DNA from: an uncultured Sutterella sp.
GTDB lineage: Bacteria > Pseudomonadota > Gammaproteobacteria > Burkholderiales > Burkholderiaceae_F
Reading direction: 5' to 3'
Assembly (NCBI GenBank): GCA_900542195.1
Contig: UQNA01000016.1
Span: forward strand, 1-46,225
DNA: 46,225 nt
This document shows, piece after piece, positions 16,458 to 24,980 of the stretch; the stretch's first letter is position 1; the number at the start of each line of letters is the position of its first letter. The notes beneath the pieces are model-generated. The model was not told the origin of the DNA. It saw nothing but the letters and a program-made list of their open reading frames with translations, and did not search any database. Made by a program: the position numbers and the translations under genes.

Positions 16458-16700
16458 TTAATTTTTAGCGATAAGGCTCGGTTCTGTGAAGATTTTTCCT
16501 GTGTAGTCGATCTTGACCAGAATGTGTTTGTTTTCTATCTGGATTCCTTCAACTTTCACTTCTTTTTTGACGAAAGCTGTTTTAACCGGTACAAACTTTC
16601 CTTTAGAAAGAGAGTCTGCATCCCAGCGATGAACGAATTTAGCGTTTGCAGTACCAAAAACGAAAAGACCAGCGGCTAAGATCAAGAAAATTTTCTTCAT
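16458..16700 (-). CDS. Small secreted protein of unknown function
   Basis: 80 residues with a clear signal peptide: MKKIFLILAAGLFVFGTANA, then a mature part of about 60 residues starting KFVHRWDADSLSKGK. The start at 16700 is set by AAGGAGGGG five nt upstream, ahead of the in-frame upstream Met. The mature part is basic, lacks cysteines, and ends KIDYTGKIFTEPSLIAKN. It looks periplasmic or extracellular. It forms a one-gene unit with its own terminator. I do not recognise the family. Confidence 0.72.
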   Translation of the reverse strand: MKKIFLILAAGLFVFGTANAKFVHRWDADSLSKGKFVPVKTAFVKKEVKVEGIQIENKHILVKIDYTGKIFTEPSLIAKN

Positions 16701-17058
16701 TTTTCCCCTCCTTTGTTCTGAGATCATCCTAGCATGTCAATCGAAAGAGAGGTATTAGGGTTTGGTCCCCAGTGAATTTTGCCGACGAGGAAATATTGCA
16801 CAATTTTTTGTTTACTAAATTCTTTTGGAACTAGGCGGGACGGGTGCCGCAGAAAATCGGTGAAGAGGAAAGAGACAAAATTAATGACTTCAATATGTTG
16901 TGGGAAGAATGATACAGTCGAGTTCTTCTCTTTGATATTTTTCACTTTAGCCATTACAGAAGCTCTGGAAATTGTCTTTCTCATCTCAAATTGAAAATCT
17001 ATACTCTTTGGAATTGACTGCGAGTGATAGGATTATCCGAGTAGTTAGGAGAAGTTAG
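16701..17058. other. 358-bp interval before uvrB, no confident gene
   Basis: Short open frames exist on both strands (minus about 16724-16984, plus about 16779-16994), but neither has a convincing ribosome-binding site, recognisable motifs or codon pattern. The uvrB promoter is expected in the last 100 nt. Confidence 0.4.
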
Positions 17059-19104
17059 TTGGCAAATATTATTCGTTATCCAAATTCCCCGTTTGAACTC
17101 CACCAACCTTTTGAGCCGGCAGGCGATCAACCGCAGGCAATTAAGGAATTAGTGGAAGGTGTAGAAGACGGACTTGCGGCACAGACCCTATTAGGCGTGA
17201 CCGGCAGCGGTAAAACTTTTACCATGGCTAATGTAATTGCCAAAACAGGGCTGCCGACCCTTATCATGGCCCCGAATAAAACCTTGGCTGCACAGCTCTA
17301 TTCGGAAATGAGAGATTTCTTTCCGAATAATGCCGTTGAATATTTCGTCAGCTACTACGATTACTATCAGCCGGAAGCCTACGTTCCCCAGCGCGACCTC
17401 TTTATTGAAAAAGATTCTTCAATTAACGAGCACATCGAACAGATGCGTTTGGCCGCTTCTAAGAGTGTGCTGGAAAGACGTGACGTCATTATTGTGGCGA
17501 CCGTCAGTGCAATTTACGGTATCGGAAAACCGGAGTCCTACACGGAAATGCGGCTTATCTTAAAACGCGGACAAAGAATTGATCAGCGTGACTTGATTGC
17601 CCATTTGGTCAGAATCCAATACCAGAGAAACGATATGGATTTCACTCGAGGGACGTTCCGCGTCCGTGGCGACACTATCGATGTATTCCCGGCCGAGCAT
17701 TCAGAATTAGCATTGAGAATTCAGCTTTTTGATGACGAAATTGAGGAAATGTATTTCTTCGATCCGCTGACAGGGAAGGTAAGACATAAAGTGGATCGTT
17801 TCTCGATTTATCCGACTTCTAATTACGTAACACCGCGTCATGACATTCTTCGGGCTATTGACACGATTAAGGAAGAACTTAAAGAAAGAGAAGCTACATT
17901 TCTGAGCGAAGGAAAACTGCTGGAGGCTCAGAGAATTAAAGAAAGAACACAGTTCGACCTCGAGATGCTAAATGAACTCGGCTTCTGTAAAGGTATTGAG
18001 AACTACAGCCGTCATTTATCTGGAGCGTTACCCGGGGAACCTCCTCCGACGTTGATTGATTATCTTCCCAAAGATGCACTGATGTTTTTTGATGAATCTC
18101 ATGTCTTGTTGGGTCAGATAGGAGGAATGTACCGAGGAGACGCATCAAGAAAAGATACTCTCGTTCAATACGGTTTCAGACTGCCGAGCGCCAGAGACAA
18201 CCGCCCGCTTAAATTTGATGAATTTGAACGGAAGATGAGAAGGGCGATTTTTGTTTCCGCTACCCCTTCCAAATATGAGGCTGAACATTCGTCCCAGGTT
18301 GTTGAGCAAGTGGTTCGCCCGACAGGTTTGATCGATCCGGAAGTAGAAGTGCGCCCCGCAGGAACTCAGGTTGACGATGTTTTAGCTGAAATCAAGGAGC
18401 GGGTGCCGAAAGGGCAAAGAGTATTAATAACGACACTTACCAAGAAAATGGCAGAAGATCTGACTGAGTTCTTGGAAGATAACGGAGTTAGGGTTCGTTA
18501 CTTGCACTCTGATATTGATACGGTTGAAAGAGTAGAGATCATCCGAGATTTGCGTGCCGGTGTTTTCGATGTATTAGTGGGTATTAACTTGCTTCGTGAA
18601 GGTCTGGATATTCCGGAAGTCGCTCTTGTGGCTATTTTAGATGCGGATAAAGAAGGTTTCCTGCGCAGTGAACGCTCTTTAATTCAAACCATCGGTCGTG
18701 CAGCTCGTAATGTTGAAGGTAAAGCTATTCTTTACGCAGATAAGATTACGGATTCCATGCGTTTGGCTATGGAAGAAACGGAAAGAAGACGTAAGAAACA
18801 AAGCGACTTTAATAAAGCTCATGGAATTACGCCGAAGAGTGTCAAGAAAGAAATTAAAGACATTATCGACGGTGTCTATAAAGATTTGGTCGATGATCCG
18901 GCTTCCAATCTTGTTGACGGAGTGGATTGGGAAAGAATGGATCCTAAAGAGCTTGCCAGAGAGATCAAGAAACTGGAAAAAGAAATGTTCGAGTGTGCAA
19001 AGAATTTGGAATTTGAGAAGGCTGCGGCTATTCGCGACAAACTAAGCACTGTGAAAAAACAAGTTTTTGGTGCTGACGGCCATGACTCGGATGAAAAAAT
19101 CTAA
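17059..19104 (+). CDS. uvrB: Excinuclease ABC subunit UvrB
   Basis: UvrB is the damage-verifying helicase-like subunit of UvrABC nucleotide excision repair. The TTG start at 17059 follows TAGGAG; it gives 681 residues beginning MANIIRYPNSPFELHQPFEPAGDQPQAI. Motifs: Walker A GVTGSGKTFTMAN, beta-hairpin region YYDYYQPEAYVPQRD, DEAD-like ALMFFDESHVLLGQ, motif V/VI INLLREGLDIPEV and QTIGRAARNVEGKAILY, and the C-terminal UVR domain (ELAREIKKLEKEMFECAKNLEFEKAAAIRDKL) that contacts UvrC. Monocistronic here. Confidence 0.98.
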   Translation: MANIIRYPNSPFELHQPFEPAGDQPQAIKELVEGVEDGLAAQTLLGVTGSGKTFTMANVIAKTGLPTLIMAPNKTLAAQLYSEMRDFFPNNAVEYFVSYYDYYQPEAYVPQRDLFIEKDSSINEHIEQMRLAASKSVLERRDVIIVATVSAIYGIGKPESYTEMRLILKRGQRIDQRDLIAHLVRIQYQRNDMDFTRGTFRVRGDTIDVFPAEHSELALRIQLFDDEIEEMYFFDPLTGKVRHKVDRFSIYPTSNYVTPRHDILRAIDTIKEELKEREATFLSEGKLLEAQRIKERTQFDLEMLNELGFCKGIENYSRHLSGALPGEPPPTLIDYLPKDALMFFDESHVLLGQIGGMYRGDASRKDTLVQYGFRLPSARDNRPLKFDEFERKMRRAIFVSATPSKYEAEHSSQVVEQVVRPTGLIDPEVEVRPAGTQVDDVLAEIKERVPKGQRVLITTLTKKMAEDLTEFLEDNGVRVRYLHSDIDTVERVEIIRDLRAGVFDVLVGINLLREGLDIPEVALVAILDADKEGFLRSERSLIQTIGRAARNVEGKAILYADKITDSMRLAMEETERRRKKQSDFNKAHGITPKSVKKEIKDIIDGVYKDLVDDPASNLVDGVDWERMDPKELAREIKKLEKEMFECAKNLEFEKAAAIRDKLSTVKKQVFGADGHDSDEKI

Positions 19105-19283
19105 AAAATTTAGTCACAAAAGAGCGCAAGATAGGAAAATACATACTTTTATTTTTCAATAATTTTGCTTACTATATATCAGCCTTATAAGCGGCATTGC
19201 CCCTTATAAGAGCAATTTCTGTGCCTGTTTTAACGTAACTGGCTGGATTTGAAGAAAAAAATTAAAAATTGGCGTAATTAATT
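19105..19283 (+). promoter_or_regulatory. Upstream region of the phosphatase gene with paired CTTATAAG palindromes
   Basis: Two copies of CCTTATAAG (19183-19191 and 19202-19210) lie 19 nt apart, each holding the 8-nt palindrome CTTATAAG. Two helical turns of spacing would suit a dimer pair. No terminator for uvrB is obvious here. Confidence 0.3.
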
Positions 19284-19781
19284 ATGGTTAAAGTTTTATT
19301 TGTCTGTATGGGAAATATTTGCCGTTCCCCTACTGCTGAAGCGGTTTTTGAAAAAATGGTCCGTGAAGCTGGCTTGAGCGATCGTGTCATCGTTGATTCT
19401 GCCGGTACTCATGGCTATCACGTCGGAGAGGCTCCGGACGTTCGTGCTCAAATCGCAGGAAGGAAGCGCGGATATGATCTTTCCAACCTTAAAGCAAGAC
19501 AAATAACTGTAGATGATTTCCGCGAATGCGACTTCATCTTGGCGATGGACTGGGAAAATCTTACTGCAATGCAGCAGATTTGCCCTCCTATGTACAAGCA
19601 CAAATTGGCTCTCTTGATGCGTTATGCGAGCGAAAACGACACGGCTGTTGTTCCTGATCCGTATTATGGCGGCAACGAGGGTTTCAACACAGTGTTGGAT
19701 TATTGCGAAGATGCGTGTGAAGGTCTTCTTGACGTTGTCAAGAAGAGAGCTTCTATGTACACGCCTTCCAGAAACTTCTAA
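19284..19781 (+). CDS. Low-molecular-weight protein tyrosine phosphatase
   Basis: 165-residue cytoplasmic phosphatase that hydrolyses phosphotyrosine via a cysteinyl-phosphate. The P-loop C8-MGNIC-R14-S and the general-acid motif D125-PYYGG are intact, as is the STAGTHGY-like VDSAGTHGYHVGEAPD. Single gene; no exopolysaccharide or kinase genes nearby, so a housekeeping role is more likely than capsule control. It lies upstream of the isc operon but has its own terminator (19797-19820). Confidence 0.93.
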   Translation: MVKVLFVCMGNICRSPTAEAVFEKMVREAGLSDRVIVDSAGTHGYHVGEAPDVRAQIAGRKRGYDLSNLKARQITVDDFRECDFILAMDWENLTAMQQICPPMYKHKLALLMRYASENDTAVVPDPYYGGNEGFNTVLDYCEDACEGLLDVVKKRASMYTPSRNF

Positions 19782-19796
19782 AATTACGCGCTTACT

Positions 19797-19820
19797 AAAG
19801 GACCGAACAGGTCCTTTTTT
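19797..19820 (+). terminator. Rho-independent terminator after the phosphatase gene
   Basis: Perfect 8-bp stem AAAGGACC / GGTCCTTT (19797-19804 and 19810-19817), loop GAACA, then TTT. Confidence 0.85.
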
Positions 19821-20090
19821 AGTATCTGGGATTGATCAAGAGGAATCCTTTATCTAACAGCTTGCCGGCCAAAACTTTTCGGCAGCGATTGCCTTTTCTC
19901 AATAAATACTTTCTCAACGGCATCATCTTTTTGAATGAGAACATCGTTCTCCTAGAGAACGGCCTCGATTTCATTTCCTTTTGGACTCAAAATAGTTTTG
20001 TTTATTTAACAAACAGTTGGAAAGAATCTCGGCAGTCTTACTTATCTGATTAACAAAAATTCGAGCAAAGTTCTCGCGCTCAGGATGAAA
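19821..20090. other. Interval between the phosphatase terminator and isc control region
   Basis: A short frame at 19832-20053 (TTG start, no ribosome-binding site) is probably spurious. One 7-bp inverted repeat CGTTCTC-CTA-GAGAACG lies at 19945-19961. Nothing else supported. Confidence 0.35.
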
Positions 20091-20096
20091 AATAAT

Positions 20097-20121
20097 ATTT
20101 CCGACAGTTGCGCTCGGAAAT
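20097..20121 (+). promoter_or_regulatory. IscR-like box 1
   Basis: Perfect inverted repeat ATTTCCGA-N9-TCGGAAAT (20097-20121) overlapping the -35 of the isc promoter. It resembles a type 1 IscR site (Y-Y-GAC core and TCRR partner). Confidence 0.6.
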
Positions 20122-20136
20122 TGATGAGAGTATATT
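20108..20136 (+). promoter_or_regulatory. Promoter of the isc operon
   Basis: -35 TTGCGC (20108-20113) and -10 TATATT (20131-20136) with a 17-nt spacer; start predicted near 20143. Both elements are covered by the two IscR-like boxes, so repression by IscR is likely. Confidence 0.65.
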
Positions 20137-20158
20137 TCCGACTAAATTAATCGGAATA
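20134..20158 (+). promoter_or_regulatory. IscR-like box 2 (type 1)
   Basis: ATTTCCGA-CTAAATTAA-TCGGAAT at 20134-20157 overlaps the -10 and transcription start. Its centre GACTAAATTAATC fits the type 1 IscR consensus (GACTRWWWYAGTC) with one change. It is 37 bp downstream of box 1, with the same arms. Confidence 0.7.
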
Positions 20159-20163
20159 GGATA

Positions 20164-20637
20164 ATGAAGCTCACTACTAAAGGAAGATTTGCTGTCACTG
20201 CGATGCTTGATATTGCGCTTCAAGCCCCGCAGGAGCATGTCACTATAGCGGAAATAAGTGCCAGAAGGCACTTGTCTCCGTCCTATCTCGAACAGCTTTT
20301 CGGAAAACTGAGAAAGGCAGGTTTGGTTGAAGGCAACCGCGGCCCGAAAGGCGGCTACCGCTTAGCTAAATCCTCCGATCAGATTCGAGTTGACGAGATT
20401 CTGGATGCAGTGGATTCAACCTTGAAAACTTCCGAATGTACAAAGTCCCGAGCCGGCTGCGACGGCCAGGGAGAATGTATCACCTTTGATTTATGGGACA
20501 GCCTCAATGAAGAAATGCGAAAGTTTCTTCATGGCATTTCTCTTAAAGATCTTGCGGAAAAGAAGCTGCTTAAGGATCAAGGTATTCAACAAGTAAAGAT
20601 TGTTAAACCTTCAAAATCTAATTGCTCTAAAAAATAA
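20164..20637 (+). CDS. iscR: Fe-S cluster regulator IscR, with Phe at the expected His ligand
   Basis: Rrf2-family regulator that senses Fe-S demand by holding a [2Fe-2S] cluster and represses the isc operon. 157 residues: N-terminal winged helix (MKLTTKGRFAVTAMLDIAL..HLSPSYLEQLFGKLRKAGLV, wing NRGPKGGYRL) and a cluster loop with C92, C99 and C105. In E. coli the ligands are C92, C98, C104 and H107 (motif CLTHALW); here the corresponding sequence is CITFDLW, so the His is Phe108 and one extra residue separates the first two Cys. Ribosome site AGGA precedes the ATG. It is the first gene of the isc operon and its own promoter carries two matching boxes. Confidence 0.95.
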   Translation: MKLTTKGRFAVTAMLDIALQAPQEHVTIAEISARRHLSPSYLEQLFGKLRKAGLVEGNRGPKGGYRLAKSSDQIRVDEILDAVDSTLKTSECTKSRAGCDGQGECITFDLWDSLNEEMRKFLHGISLKDLAEKKLLKDQGIQQVKIVKPSKSNCSKK

Positions 20638-20649
20638 ATGGAGTCCATA

Positions 20650-21857
20650 ATGAAATTCCCTATCTATCTTGACTACTCTGCAACAACTCCAACTGACCCA
20701 AGAGTTGTAGAGAAGATGATTCCCTACCTGAATGAACATTTCGGCAATGCTGCTAGTACAAGCCATCCTTACGGTTGGGATGCAAAGGAAGCCGTTGAAA
20801 ACGCCCGTGCAGAAGTTGCAAAATTAATCAACGCCGATCCGAAAGAAATCGTTTGGACCAGCGGTGCAACAGAAAGCGATAACTTGGCTATCAAAGGTGC
20901 AGCTAGATTCCACAAGGAAAAGGGTAAACATTTAATCACAGTCAAGACAGAACACAAGGCAGTTCTTGACTCCATGAGAGAGCTTAAAGAGAAGGTTTTG
21001 AGGTTACTTACTTAGGCGTAGGAAAAGACGGTTTAATCGACCTCGACGAGCTTGCTAAAGCAATGCGTCCTGACACAACATTGGTTTCCGTTATGGCTGT
21101 CAACAACGAAATCGGTGTAATCCAAGATATCGAAAAGATCGGTGAAATGTGCCGTGAAAGAGGCATTCTTTTCCACTGCGATGCTACTCAGGCTGCAGGC
21201 AAGATCCCTCTGGATATGGAAAAACTCAAAATCGATTTGATGAGCTTGTCTGCTCACAAAGTCTACGGTCCTAAAGGCATGGGAGCTCTTTACGTTCGCC
21301 GTAAACCTCGCGCCAGAATCGAAGCTATTATTCACGGCGGCGGCCATGAAAGAGGTATGAGAAGCGGTACTCTTGCTACTCATCAGATCGTCGGTATGGG
21401 CGAAGCTTATCGTCTGGCCCGTCTTGAATTAGAGCAGGAAGCCGAAAGAGAAAGAAAACTCCGCGACAAGCTCCTCAAAGGCCTTTCTGAAATTGAAGCA
21501 GTTCATGTTAACGGCAGCATGGAACACCGCGCACCGTTCAATTTGAATATGAGTTTTGAGTTCGTTGAAGGCGAAGCTTTGATGGCTCGCTGCAAAGACG
21601 TTGCCGTTTCTTCCGGCTCCGCTTGCACATCTGCCAGCTTGGAACCTTCTTACGTTTTGAAAGCTTTGGGAATCGATGATGAGTTGGCTCACAGCTCCAT
21701 CCGCGTCTCAATCGGCAGATTTACAACCGAAGAAGAAATCGACTACACCATCAAGCTCTTCAAAGAAAATGTAGCAGCATTAAGAGAGCTCTCTCCGTTG
21801 TGGGAAATGCACAAAGAAGGGACAGATCTCAAGTCTGTCGAGTGGAAAGAACATTAA
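20650..21857 (+). pseudogene. iscS: Cysteine desulfurase IscS, interrupted by a -1 frameshift
   Basis: IscS is the PLP enzyme that takes sulfur from cysteine and hands it to IscU. The first part (20650 to about 20990, MKFPIYLDYSATTPTDPRVVEKM..) matches the family and then runs into a stop at 21013-21015. The rest (GFEVTYLGVGKDGLIDLDEL..) continues in another frame from about 20992 to 21857, with the PLP lysine in SLSAHKVYGPKG and the active-site loop SSGSACTSASLEPSYV. One missing base in GAGAAGG near 20985-20993 (expected GAGGAAGG) restores the full frame. No slippery heptamer is visible, so programmed frameshifting is unlikely. Both halves are otherwise intact, so this is either a very recent mutation or a sequencing or assembly error. 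ATG 20650 is chosen because it aligns with E. coli IscS and follows TGGAG. Confidence 0.88.
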
Positions 21858-21872
21858 TAAGGAATTGAAATA

Positions 21873-22268
21873 ATGCAATATAGCGAAAAAGTAATGGACC
21901 ATTTCAACCATCCGAGAAATGTCGGACGTTTGGATAAAAATGATCCCAATGTCGGAACAGGAACACGTGGGGCTCCTGCTTGCGGCGACGTGCTTAGTCT
22001 CCAGATTAAAGTCAATGACCAAGGTGTTATCGAAGACGCTAAGTTCAAAACTTACGGCTGTACTAGCGCTATCGCTTCCTCTTCTTTGGTCACCGAATTG
22101 ATCAAGGGTAAGACTCTTGAAGAAGCCCAACAGCTCAAAAATACAGCTATCGCTGAAGAGTTGGAACTTCCTCCTGTCAAAATCCACTGCTCCATTCTTG
22201 CAGAGGATGCTATTAAGGCAGCCGTAGAAGATTACCGTCATAAACAAGAACAATTAGGAAAGAAATAA
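21873..22268 (+). CDS. iscU: Fe-S cluster scaffold IscU
   Basis: 131-residue scaffold on which clusters are built from IscS sulfur and iron. The three ligand cysteines are at C37 (GAPACGD), C63 (TYGCTSA) and C106 (KIHCSIL), the same positions as in E. coli, and D39 is present. LPPVK (99-103) is the HscA chaperone recognition motif, which fits hscA and hscB downstream. Its stop overlaps the iscA start by one base. Confidence 0.98.
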   Translation: MQYSEKVMDHFNHPRNVGRLDKNDPNVGTGTRGAPACGDVLSLQIKVNDQGVIEDAKFKTYGCTSAIASSSLVTELIKGKTLEEAQQLKNTAIAEELELPPVKIHCSILAEDAIKAAVEDYRHKQEQLGKK

Positions 22269-22591
22269 TGGCAGTTACCTTGACTGAAAAAGCCGCTGAA
22301 CACGTTCAGAAGTTCTTGACAAAGCGCGGCAAGGGCATTGGGATTCGCGTCGGCGTGAAGACCAGCGGATGCTCCGGCATGGCTTACGCTCTTGAATTTG
22401 CTGATGCAGCAGAGCCTGAAGACAATGTTTTCGAGTCTTACGGAATCAAGGTTATTGTCGATCCGAAGAGCCTTGTTTACATTGACGGTACAGACATCGA
22501 TTTCGTGAAAGAGGGGCTGAACTCCGGATTTAAGTTCACCAATCCGAACGAGAAAGAAAGCTGCGGCTGCGGCAAATCCTTTCACGTTTAA
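22268..22591 (+). CDS. iscA: A-type Fe-S carrier IscA
   Basis: 107-residue carrier that passes clusters or iron to target proteins. Ligand cysteines C35 (KTSGCSGMAY), C99 and C101 (SCGCGKSFHV) are at family positions. TAATG overlap with iscU indicates coupled translation. Confidence 0.97.
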   Translation: MAVTLTEKAAEHVQKFLTKRGKGIGIRVGVKTSGCSGMAYALEFADAAEPEDNVFESYGIKVIVDPKSLVYIDGTDIDFVKEGLNSGFKFTNPNEKESCGCGKSFHV

Positions 22592-22611
22592 TTCAGTTTA
22601 GGAGAGATGAG

Positions 22612-23112
22612 TTGACTGCTTTTAATGCCTTTCAAATTTTTAATATGCCCGTGAGTTTCAAGATTGATGAAGCTGAACTCGGACAAAAATATTTCCAGAT
22701 TCAGAAAATGGTGCATCCGGACAGGTTCGCATCCGCCTCTGAGGCTGAAAAGAGAAATGCTCAGCAGTGGTCAACTCGTTTGAACGATGCCTACTCTGTT
22801 CTGAAAGACCCTATCCAAAGAGCTAAGCTTGTTTGTGCGCTTTTGGGGTCTCCGGTGGATGAAGAATCCAGCGGCTCAATTAATGAAGAGTTTTTAATGG
22901 ATCAGCTGATTCGCCGCGAAGAAATCTCAACAGCTAAAGAAGCAAATGATGAGGCTCGGCTGGAGAAGCTAAAAGAAGAAATCTCTGAGGAAAAAGAAGA
23001 CTTGCTGAAAAAAGTCGAACATTCTTTGGACGAGGATAAGGATCCAAAAACTGCCGGTGAGAACATTAAAAAAATAATGTTCCTCGCAAGGCAATTAGAA
23101 GATTTGAAATAA
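22612..23112 (+). CDS. hscB: Co-chaperone HscB
   Basis: J-domain protein that brings IscU to HscA and stimulates its ATPase. 166 residues; J domain at 6-75 with the HPD motif (MVHPDRFASA), followed by the C-terminal three-helix bundle that binds IscU. The start is TTG with GGAGAG upstream. It precedes hscA by 4 nt. Confidence 0.96.
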   Translation: MTAFNAFQIFNMPVSFKIDEAELGQKYFQIQKMVHPDRFASASEAEKRNAQQWSTRLNDAYSVLKDPIQRAKLVCALLGSPVDEESSGSINEEFLMDQLIRREEISTAKEANDEARLEKLKEEISEEKEDLLKKVEHSLDEDKDPKTAGENIKKIMFLARQLEDLK

Positions 23113-23116
23113 CTTT

Positions 23117-24979
23117 ATGTCTTTATTGCAAATTTCCGAACCCGGTATGTCAACCGCTCCCCATGAGGAGCGGTTAGCCGTAGGTATAGACCTAGGAACT
23201 ACCAATTCCTTAGTGGCGACTGTGCGTAATGGCTCACCGGAAGTACTTGTTGATGAAAAGGGAGAAAAGCTTCTTCCTTCCGTTGTTAGATATCTTGAAA
23301 ACGGAGAGGTGGAAGTCGGTGAAGAAGCCAGACTGAAATCTTCGGAAGATCCTCTCAATACAATTTCCAGTGTTAAGCGACTAATGGGCAGAAGTGCTGA
23401 CGAAGTCAGACAAGAGGGCTCTTACATCTCCTATGATTTAACAGATGGCGAAGGAATGCTTAGACTTCGCACGGTAAACGGGGAAAAATCCCCGGTTGAA
23501 GTTTCCGCAGAAATCCTTAAAAAGCTTAAATCACGGTCTGAAGAAGCGTTAGGCGGTGAACTTGTCGGTGCTGTCGTAACAGTTCCGGCTTATTTCGATG
23601 ATGCTCAAAGACAAGCAACCAAAGATGCCGCCAAATTGGCTGGATTAAACGTACTGCGTTTGTTAGCCGAGCCAACCGCGGCCGCATTAGCTTACGGGCT
23701 TGATAAAGGAGCCGAAGGTCTTTATATCGTGTTCGATTTGGGAGGCGGTACTTTTGACGTCTCTATTCTGCGCTTGTCCAAGGGAGTTTTTGAAGTTCTT
23801 GCCACCGGCGGCAATAGCCAGTTAGGCGGCGACGATTTCGACCAAAGATTGTATTGCTGGATTTTGGAACAGGCCGGATTATCCTTCCTCAACAAATCCG
23901 ATTCTCGTCTTCTCTTGGGAAAAGCCAAACAAGCTAAAGAACATTTGACTACTCACGAAAGGGCAGTTATTCACGCAACTTTGAGCGACGGAAAGATTGT
24001 TAATCTGACTATTTCCAGAGAGGCTTTTGCCGCTATCACCGCTCATCTTGTTAATAAATGCATTGAAACGACAAAAAACACTCTTAAAGATGCAGGCTTG
24101 AAACGCAGCGAAATCAAAGGAGTTGTTTTGGTCGGCGGTTCAACCCGTATGCCGAATGTTCGCGAAGCGGTAGAAAACTATTTTGATCAGCCGCCTTTAA
24201 CCGATATCGATCCGGATGAAGTGGTTGCGGTTGGAGCTGCGATGCAGGCCAACTTGCTTGCCGGCAATCAGTCCGGTGAAGATTGGCTCCTTCTAGACGT
24301 TACTCCGCTGTCTCTCGGCATCGAAACCATGGGAGGTCTGGTAGAAAAAGTCATTCCAAGAAATACGGCAATTCCAGTTGCCATGGCGCAAGATTTCACA
24401 ACTTTTAAGGACGGTCAGACAGCAATGTCTTTTCACGTCGTTCAAGGCGAAAGGGACATGGTCGAAGATTGCCGTTCTTTGGCAAAATTCTCGCTTAGAG
24501 GAATTCCTCCGATGGTCGCCGGAGCTGCAAGAATCCGCGTTACCTTCCAAGTGGATGCTGACGGTCTTCTTTCCGTTTCTGCAAGAGAAAACACCACGGG
24601 AGCAGAGGCGTCCGTTTCCGTTAAGCCATCCTATGGTTTGAGCGAAGATGAAATCACCAGAATGCTTAAAGATTCCCATGGTCATGCTGAAGAAGACATG
24701 AAACTGAGAGAGCTGCGTGAGCAGAAAGTTGAAGCAGCCCGCTTGCTTGAATCTACAGAGTCCGCTTTAAAGACTGATGCCGACTTGCTTAATGCTGAGG
24801 AACGTTCTCAAATCGACGCTTTAATTGAGGATCTTGTTCGTGTTAAGGAGCAAGATGACACTGAGGCCATTAAGAAAGCAATCAATGCCCTTTCTAAAGG
24901 GACTGAAGATTTCGCTGCCCGCAGAATGAATCGAACCATCCTTGCAGCTTTGCAGGGTAAGTCTGTTTACGAGGTATAA
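23117..24979 (+). CDS. hscA: Fe-S assembly Hsp70 chaperone HscA
   Basis: Specialised Hsp70 that uses ATP to help move the cluster from IscU to apo-proteins. 620 residues: nucleotide domain with AVGIDLGTTNSLVATV, YIVFDLGGGTFDVSILRL and VVLVGGSTRMPNVREAV; substrate domain from about 390 (LLLDVTPLSLGIETMGG). HscA-type features are the shorter length compared with DnaK and the isc context. Flanked by hscB and fdx. Confidence 0.98.
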   Translation: MSLLQISEPGMSTAPHEERLAVGIDLGTTNSLVATVRNGSPEVLVDEKGEKLLPSVVRYLENGEVEVGEEARLKSSEDPLNTISSVKRLMGRSADEVRQEGSYISYDLTDGEGMLRLRTVNGEKSPVEVSAEILKKLKSRSEEALGGELVGAVVTVPAYFDDAQRQATKDAAKLAGLNVLRLLAEPTAAALAYGLDKGAEGLYIVFDLGGGTFDVSILRLSKGVFEVLATGGNSQLGGDDFDQRLYCWILEQAGLSFLNKSDSRLLLGKAKQAKEHLTTHERAVIHATLSDGKIVNLTISREAFAAITAHLVNKCIETTKNTLKDAGLKRSEIKGVVLVGGSTRMPNVREAVENYFDQPPLTDIDPDEVVAVGAAMQANLLAGNQSGEDWLLLDVTPLSLGIETMGGLVEKVIPRNTAIPVAMAQDFTTFKDGQTAMSFHVVQGERDMVEDCRSLAKFSLRGIPPMVAGAARIRVTFQVDADGLLSVSARENTTGAEASVSVKPSYGLSEDEITRMLKDSHGHAEEDMKLRELREQKVEAARLLESTESALKTDADLLNAEERSQIDALIEDLVRVKEQDDTEAIKKAINALSKGTEDFAARRMNRTILAALQGKSVYEV

Positions 24980-24980
24980 G

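Noticed and set aside
16724..16984. 86-residue minus-strand open frame before uvrB
   Set aside because: No ribosome site or family motif, and an open frame on the opposite strand is equally long; not supported.
19832..20053. 73-residue open frame between the phosphatase and isc genes
   Set aside because: TTG start without ribosome-binding site, no motif, and it overlaps no conserved signal; more likely chance in AT-rich DNA.
20985..21015. Programmed frameshifting in iscS
   Set aside because: The site GAG-CTT-AAA-GAG-AAG has no X-XXY-YYZ heptamer in frame and no obvious downstream stem; a one-base loss explains it better.
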